Position numbers and translations under genes: made by a program
Assembly: GCF_040678635.1 (NCBI RefSeq)
Contig: NZ_JBFATZ010000013.1
Location: forward strand, 1-64,000
Source: Thermopolyspora sp040678635
Lineage (GTDB): Bacteria > Actinomycetota > Actinomycetes > Streptosporangiales > Streptosporangiaceae
DNA: 64,000 nt
Direction: 5' to 3'
The notes under the pieces: model-generated
Databases searched by the model: none
What the model was told of the DNA's origin: nothing
Seen by the model: only the letters and a program-made list of their open reading frames with translations
Shown here: one piece after another, positions 59,062-64,000 of the stretch
How positions within the stretch are numbered: position 1 is the first letter of the stretch
How the letters are laid out: every line of letters begins with the position of its first letter

Positions 59062-59164
59062 TTAACAGGTGACGGCGGATCCGAGCACCATCCGCCGCCA
59101 CCTCACTTTCGCGCGCCGTGAGACGTCGGCGTGAGCCTGCCCCTCGTCTTCTCGATTGGCGGAG

Positions 59165-62100
59165 ATGATGACTTCACGGTTCGAGGACGCCCCCATGCCG
59201 GAAATCGCCGAGCGGCTGGAGATGTTGCGGCGGTGGAACAACGCGACCACTCCCGCGACGGTCGGCACCGTCGTGGAGATGTTCACCGCGCAGGTGGAGC
59301 GCAGCCCCGAGGCGCTCGCGCTGGTCGCCTCCGGCGTCCGGCTGACCTATGCCGAGCTGGGGCGGCGCGTCTACCAGCTCGCCCACCATCTGCTGGGGCG
59401 GGGGCTGAGGGCCGAGGAGGTCGTCGCCGTATCCACGCCGCGTTCGGCGGAGATGGTGATCGCGGTGCTCGCAATCATGGTCGCGGGCGGGGCGTTCGTG
59501 CCGGTCGATGTGGCGTGGCCGGAGTTGCGGCGGCGTCGGGTGCGTGCCGAGGCGGAGGCGCGGCTGGTCGTCGCCGCGCCGGGCGCGGAGCCGGGGCTCG
59601 GCGAGGACGAGCCGGTGGAGGTGAGCCTCGACGCGTGGCGGTACGGCGACGAGCCCGCCGGGCCGCCTCGGGTGACCGTGGAGCCGGGGCGGCTCGCGTA
59701 CGTGATGTTCACCTCCGGGTCCACCGGCACGCCGAAGGGGGCGATGATTCGCCATGAGGCGATCGGCGAGCGGCTGCGGTGGCAGGTTGAGCACATCCTC
59801 GGCTTTGGTCCGGGGGACGCGTCGCTGTTCAAGGCGCCGCTGTCGTTCGACATCTCGGTGAACGAGATCCTGTTGCCGCTCGTCTCCGGCGGGTACGTGG
59901 TGGTGGCCGAGCCGGGCGGCGAGCGCGACCCCCAGTACCTGCTTGACCTCATCGCCACCGAGAAGGTCACCTTCGCCTATCTGGTGTCGTCGATGCTCGA
60001 CATGCTGCTGGAGATGTCGCGGGGCACGACGCTGATGTCCGGGCTCAAACACCTGTGGTGCGGCGGCGAGGTGCTCACTCCCGAGCTGTTCGACCGCTTC
60101 CGCGCCCACCTGCCGCACACCACCCTCTATCACGGGTACGGCCCGGCCGAGGCGACGATCGGCGTCTCGCACGTCATCTACCGCGACAGCGCCGAACGCA
60201 TCGCGACCTCCATCGGCCGCCCGAACCCGCACACCCAGCTTTACGTCCTGGACGACCGGCTCGACCCGCTGCCCGTCGGCGCGGTCGGCGAGCTGTACGC
60301 GGCCGGGTTCCTGCTCGGCCGCGGCTACGTCAACGCGCCCGCGCTGACCGCGTCCCGCTTCGTGGCCAACCCGTTCGACGGCGGCGGCACCCGGATGTAC
60401 CGGACCGGCGACCTCGCCCGCTGGTGCGCCGACGGCACGCTGGAGTTCGTCGGCCGCGCCGACCACCAGGTGAAGATCCGCGGCATGCGACTGGAGCTTG
60501 AGGAGGTGGAGGCGGCCCTCGCCGCCCATCCCCGGGTCCGCCAGGCCGTCGTCGTCGTACGGGAGAGCCCCTCGGCCGCCCGGCACCTGGCCGGGTACGT
60601 GACCGCGCACGACGACCCCGCCGCCGGGGACGACCTCACGGCCGACGAGCTGCGCCGCTGGTGTGCCGAACGGCTGCCCGAGTACATGGTGCCCGCCGTT
60701 GTCATGGTCCTGCCCGCGTTCCCGCTCACGCCCAACGGCAAGGTGGACCGCCGCGCCCTCCCCGACCCCGGCGAGGGCGGCAGGGCGCGCTCACGCGAGC
60801 CGCGCACCGCGGTCGAACGCGTCCTCTGCGACATCTTCGCCGAGGTCCTCGGGGTGCCGGAGGTCGGGGCGGAGGACGACTTCTTCGTGCTGGGCGGCGA
60901 CAGCATCGTGGCGATCGCCGTGGTCCGCCAGGCCCGCCGCGCCGGTCTCACCGTACGGCCCCGCGACCTGCTGGCCCGCCGTACCCCGGCCGCCCTCGCC
61001 CCCGCCGTCACCCCGATGACCGCCGAAGCGGACGGCGCGGCCCCCGACGCGGCCGGGCCGCTGCCTGCCACGCCGATCACCGAGTGGCTGCAGGACGTCG
61101 GCCCGGCCATGGACGGGTTCATGCAGTCGATGACGGTGCGCACGCCGCCGGAGCTCACCGCCGAGTCGCTTGAGAAGGTCATCGACGCGGTGCTCGCCAC
61201 CCACGACGTGCTGCGTACCCGCGCCGAGGGGACGCCGCGCTGGACGTTGGCCGTCCAGCCGGCGGGCACGCCCGCCGCCGCACAGGTGATCACGCGGGTG
61301 GACGTGACCGGCCACGACGCTACGGCGCTGCGGGCGGCGATCGAGCGGGAGACGACGGCGGCCACCCGGCGGCTCGACCCGGCGGCCGGGCGGATGATCG
61401 ACGTGGTCTGGCTGGACGCCGGGCCGCGGGCGCAGGGGCGGCTCGTGGTGGTGCTCCACCACGTGATCGTCGACGGCGTCTCGCTGCGGGTCCTGCTGGA
61501 GGACCTCGCCCTGGCCTGGGACGCGGTCCGCGACGGCCGCGAGGTCGCCCTGCCGCCGGTGCCGACCTCGTTCCGCCGCTGGGCGGAGCTGCTGCGCGAC
61601 CACACCCGCGCGGGCGGGTTCGCCGACGACGAGGACCACTGGCGCGAGGTCGCCTCGGCGCCGGATCCGATGCTGGGCGACCGGCCGCTCGACCCGGCCC
61701 GCGACGTGGTGGCCGCGGAGGAGTCGCTGCGGGTCGAGCTGCCCGCCGACGTGTCGGCCCGGCTGCTCGGCCCGGTGCCCGCGGCCGTCCACGGCGGCGT
61801 CAACGACGTCCTCGCCGCCGCCACGGCCCTCGCCCTGATCCGGTGGCGGGCCGAGCGCGTGCCCGGCGCGGGGTCGGCGGTCCTGCTGGAGATGGAGGGC
61901 CACGGCCGCGAGGAGGAGGCGTTCGGCGAGGGCGCGGACGTCGATCTGTCGCGCACGTTCGGCTGGTTCACCACGCTGTTCCCGGTGGTGCTCGACCCCG
62001 GGCCGGTGGACTGGGACGAGATCGTCGCGGGCGGGCCCGCGCTCGGCGTGGCCGTCAAGGCCGTCAAGGAACGGCTCCGCCGGGTGCCCCGGAACGGCCT

Positions 62101-64000
62101 GAGCTACGGCGCCCTGCGCTACCTGGGCGAACGGCCCCGCCCCGACCTCGCCGTCGCCCCCCAGGTGCTGTTCCACTACCTGGGCCGGTTCGCGGCCGGG
62201 TCGGACGGGCCGTGGACGGCCGACGCCGGCGGCGAGATCGTGGTCGAGCGCCGCGACCCCCGCATGCCGCTCCCCCGCGTACTGGAGATCAACGCGGTGG
62301 CGCTGGACACCGCCGACGGCGTCACGCTTGAGGCGAGGTTCAGCTGGCCGCGCGGCGTGCTCGGGTCCGGCGACGTGCGGGCGCTGGCCGCGCTGTGGAC
62401 GCGGGTCCTCACCGCGATGGCGACCGCCGAGACGATCGCCGGGCACACGCCCTCGGACTTCCCGCTCGTCCCCCTCTCCCAGGCCGACGTCACCGCCCTC
62501 GAACGGCACCTGCCCGACCTGACCGAGATCCTCCCGCTCTCCCCGCTGCAGACCGGCATCTACTTCCACGCCACCTTCGCCCGCGACACCGACCCGTACC
62601 TCGTCCAGCAGATCATCGACCTGGACGGCCCGCTCGACCCCGACCGCCTGCGCCGCGCCGCGAACCGGCTCATCGAGCGCCACCCCAATCTGGGCGCGGC
62701 GTTCCGGACCGTCGAGGACGGCCGCGTCGTCGCCGTCACCACCACGGGCCGGCCCGTACCCTGGCGCTTCGCCGACCTGTCCGGCCTCGACGCCGACACC
62801 GCCGCCCACCGCCTGGACGCGGTCGCCGACGCCGAACGCTCGGCCCGGTTCGACCTGTCCGAGCCGCCCGCCATGCGCTTCGCCCTGGTACGGCTCGGCC
62901 CCCGGCGCCACGCGCTGATCCATACGATCCACCACATCCTGGCCGACGGCTGGTCGGTGCCGCTGCTCCTGCGCGACCTGCTCGCCCTCCACCGGGACCC
63001 GGCCGCACCGGAGCCGACGGCCCACTACCGGGAGTACCTGCGCGTCCTCGCCGAGCAGGACACCGATGCCGTCGTCGAGACGTGGGCCGCCGCCCTGTCC
63101 GACGTGACCGAGCCGACGAGACTCGTCGCCGCCCTGCCCGCGCCCGGCGAGGAGCTCGACGGCTTCGGGCGCGTCGAGCGGACGGTGTCCGCCGACGTCG
63201 AGACGCGGCTGCGCGGCTGGGCCCGCGAGCAGGGCGTGACCGTCAGCGCGGTCATCGCCGCGGCGTGGGGGATTCTCGTCGGACGCGTCGCCGGGCGTAC
63301 CGACGTCGTCTTCGGCTCGACGGTCTCCGGGCGCACCGCCGACGTTCCCGGCATCGAGTCCATGATCGGCCTGCTGATCAACACGATTCCCGCCCGGGTC
63401 CGGTACGGCCCCGGCGACCCGCTCGCCGACGTCGTCCGGCGTTTCGCGGACGGCCAGGGCGAGGCGATGGAGCACGAGCACGTCCCGCTGGCCCGTCTGC
63501 AGCGCCGCCTCGGCGTGCCCGAGCTGTTCGACACGCTCGTGGTCGTCGAGAACCAGCCCGCCCTCGACACCGGCGACGACGAGCTGCGGATCTCCGGGGT
63601 ACGCACGATCGAGGCGCCCCACTACCCGGTGACGCTGATGGTCCGCCCGGACGGGCGCATCGCCGTCACGCTCACCCACGACCGCCGCCGGGTGGACGCG
63701 GCCACGGCGGAACGCCTGCTGGACCAGTACGAGCTGGTGCTGGCCGCCATCGCCGACGATCCGGCGCGCGCCTGCGGGGCCGTGGAGCTCGTTCCCGGAC
63801 CGGAGCGCGGGCGGCTGCTCGCCGCCGGGGCCGGCGGCGAGGCGGAGACCGGCATCACCGTCCTGGACATCTTCGCCCTGAACGTCGCCGATCATCCCGA
63901 TCGCGTCGCCGTCGCCTGCGGCGACACCGCGTTCACGTACGCCGAGCTGGACGACCGCGCCGCCCGGGTGGGCCGGGCGCTGGCGGCGGCGGGGGTGCGG
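59165..64000 (+). CDS. non-ribosomal peptide synthetase, siderophore type (partial, runs off the window)
   Basis: 1612 codons without a stop. The order is A1 (residues about 10-500; FTSGSTGTPKGA, FDISVNEIL, YGYGPAEATI, YRTGDLARW, NGKVDRRAL), a carrier domain (FFVLGGDSIVAI near 577), an epimerisation domain (HHVIVDGVS near 766, GLSYGALRYL, YLGRF near 1005), a condensation domain (ILPLSPLQTGIYFHA near 1122, HHILADGWS near 1257), and the start of A2 (FTYAELDDRAARVG). Starting with A makes it an initiation module. The A1 specificity residues read D-I-N-Y-W-G-G-I-G-K, which I recall for N5-formyl/acyl-N5-hydroxyornithine in coelichelin-type synthetases. ATGs at 59168 and 59195 are alternative starts. 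Iron-controlled through the box at 59043; MbtH partner at 54947. Confidence 0.92.
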   Translation, partial: MMTSRFEDAPMPEIAERLEMLRRWNNATTPATVGTVVEMFTAQVERSPEALALVASGVRLTYAELGRRVYQLAHHLLGRGLRAEEVVAVSTPRSAEMVIAVLAIMVAGGAFVPVDVAWPELRRRRVRAEAEARLVVAAPGAEPGLGEDEPVEVSLDAWRYGDEPAGPPRVTVEPGRLAYVMFTSGSTGTPKGAMIRHEAIGERLRWQVEHILGFGPGDASLFKAPLSFDISVNEILLPLVSGGYVVVAEPGGERDPQYLLDLIATEKVTFAYLVSSMLDMLLEMSRGTTLMSGLKHLWCGGEVLTPELFDRFRAHLPHTTLYHGYGPAEATIGVSHVIYRDSAERIATSIGRPNPHTQLYVLDDRLDPLPVGAVGELYAAGFLLGRGYVNAPALTASRFVANPFDGGGTRMYRTGDLARWCADGTLEFVGRADHQVKIRGMRLELEEVEAALAAHPRVRQAVVVVRESPSAARHLAGYVTAHDDPAAGDDLTADELRRWCAERLPEYMVPAVVMVLPAFPLTPNGKVDRRALPDPGEGGRARSREPRTAVERVLCDIFAEVLGVPEVGAEDDFFVLGGDSIVAIAVVRQARRAGLTVRPRDLLARRTPAALAPAVTPMTAEADGAAPDAAGPLPATPITEWLQDVGPAMDGFMQSMTVRTPPELTAESLEKVIDAVLATHDVLRTRAEGTPRWTLAVQPAGTPAAAQVITRVDVTGHDATALRAAIERETTAATRRLDPAAGRMIDVVWLDAGPRAQGRLVVVLHHVIVDGVSLRVLLEDLALAWDAVRDGREVALPPVPTSFRRWAELLRDHTRAGGFADDEDHWREVASAPDPMLGDRPLDPARDVVAAEESLRVELPADVSARLLGPVPAAVHGGVNDVLAAATALALIRWRAERVPGAGSAVLLEMEGHGREEEAFGEGADVDLSRTFGWFTTLFPVVLDPGPVDWDEIVAGGPALGVAVKAVKERLRRVPRNGLSYGALRYLGERPRPDLAVAPQVLFHYLGRFAAGSDGPWTADAGGEIVVERRDPRMPLPRVLEINAVALDTADGVTLEARFSWPRGVLGSGDVRALAALWTRVLTAMATAETIAGHTPSDFPLVPLSQADVTALERHLPDLTEILPLSPLQTGIYFHATFARDTDPYLVQQIIDLDGPLDPDRLRRAANRLIERHPNLGAAFRTVEDGRVVAVTTTGRPVPWRFADLSGLDADTAAHRLDAVADAERSARFDLSEPPAMRFALVRLGPRRHALIHTIHHILADGWSVPLLLRDLLALHRDPAAPEPTAHYREYLRVLAEQDTDAVVETWAAALSDVTEPTRLVAALPAPGEELDGFGRVERTVSADVETRLRGWAREQGVTVSAVIAAAWGILVGRVAGRTDVVFGSTVSGRTADVPGIESMIGLLINTIPARVRYGPGDPLADVVRRFADGQGEAMEHEHVPLARLQRRLGVPELFDTLVVVENQPALDTGDDELRISGVRTIEAPHYPVTLMVRPDGRIAVTLTHDRRRVDAATAERLLDQYELVLAAIADDPARACGAVELVPGPERGRLLAAGAGGEAETGITVLDIFALNVADHPDRVAVACGDTAFTYAELDDRAARVGRALAAAGVR

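Noticed and set aside
60791..63895. 1034-codon open frame on the minus strand opposite the NRPS
   Set aside because: Composition (Val/Gly/Arg/Asp with no motifs) is typical of an antisense shadow, and the plus strand carries complete NRPS motifs.
1..64000. CRISPR array, rRNA, complete insertion sequence or prophage
   Set aside because: No regularly spaced repeat-spacer series, rRNA core sequence, transposase with inverted ends or phage structural gene was seen.

Overview
The window is high-GC actinomycete DNA. Marks of this are strong G/C third positions, mycothiol-linked enzymes, a das chitobiose system, F420-type luciferase-like oxidoreductases, leaderless GTG starts and IdeR-type iron boxes. 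The mix of genes suits a Streptosporangiaceae-like or other sporulating actinomycete, but no rRNA or housekeeping marker is present to fix the genus.

Layout. (1) 1-12.8 kb is a catabolic island. It holds a truncated acyl-CoA ligase, a luciferase-like oxidoreductase, an aromatic-acid-type MFS importer, mycothione reductase, a three-gene overlapping operon (fumarylacetoacetate hydrolase family, DsbA/HCCA-isomerase family, mycothiol-dependent maleylpyruvate isomerase family), a GntR/FCD regulator, two SDRs, a SnoaL-like protein and an alpha/beta hydrolase. A 14-bp palindrome close to AAGTGTCAACACTT recurs in almost every intergenic gap here and nowhere else I noticed, so the island looks like one regulon. 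(2) 12.7-14.7 kb holds a TetR gene and a DHA2-type MFS exporter that look fused out of frame by a deletion. (3) 14.8-22 kb is carbohydrate metabolism: a secreted CBM3-GH16 glucanase and a das-type operon (binding protein, two permeases, GH20 hexosaminidase) with a divergent DasR-like regulator and a near-consensus dre site. (4) 22-30 kb is mixed: GT9 and GT4 glycosyltransferases, a sialidase, SPW-repeat, hemerythrin and DUF5519 proteins, and a WD40 Ser/Thr kinase. (5) 30.3-41.2 kb is a branched-chain-type (Liv) ABC importer in one gene block with an amidohydrolase and a DHDPS-family aldolase. A LysR regulator and FAD- and FMN-dependent 2-hydroxy-acid oxidoreductases follow. (6) 41.4-46 kb is a FecCD-type metal or chelate importer, with a frameshifted ATPase, translationally coupled to a luciferase-like monooxygenase. 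(7) 46.4-52.3 kb is an accessory stretch: a lower-GC DUF6941-DUF4258-DUF2283 module, a VOC protein, a CopD/CtaG fusion, a HigBA-like toxin-antitoxin pair and a 2H phosphoesterase. (8) 52.3-64 kb is an iron-boxed siderophore cluster: two FecCD permeases, MbtH, a heterodimeric ABC exporter and an NRPS that runs off the window.

How it works together. In region 1 an acid would be imported, activated or oxidised, handled through mycothiol conjugates (with mycothione reductase renewing mycothiol) and cleaved by the FAH-family hydrolase. The true substrate is unknown. In region 8 the first NRPS module is A-T-E, and its specificity residues read DINYWGGIGK. From memory this is the code of the N5-hydroxyornithine-derivative-loading first module of coelichelin-type synthetases. 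Three IdeR-like boxes precede or overlap these genes.

Quality notes. Two genes (SDR1 near 10,446 and the metal-ABC ATPase near 43,306) are broken by what look like single-base losses in short homopolymers. These may be assembly errors rather than real pseudogenes. The NRPS has no stop codon inside the window and extends past position 64,000.
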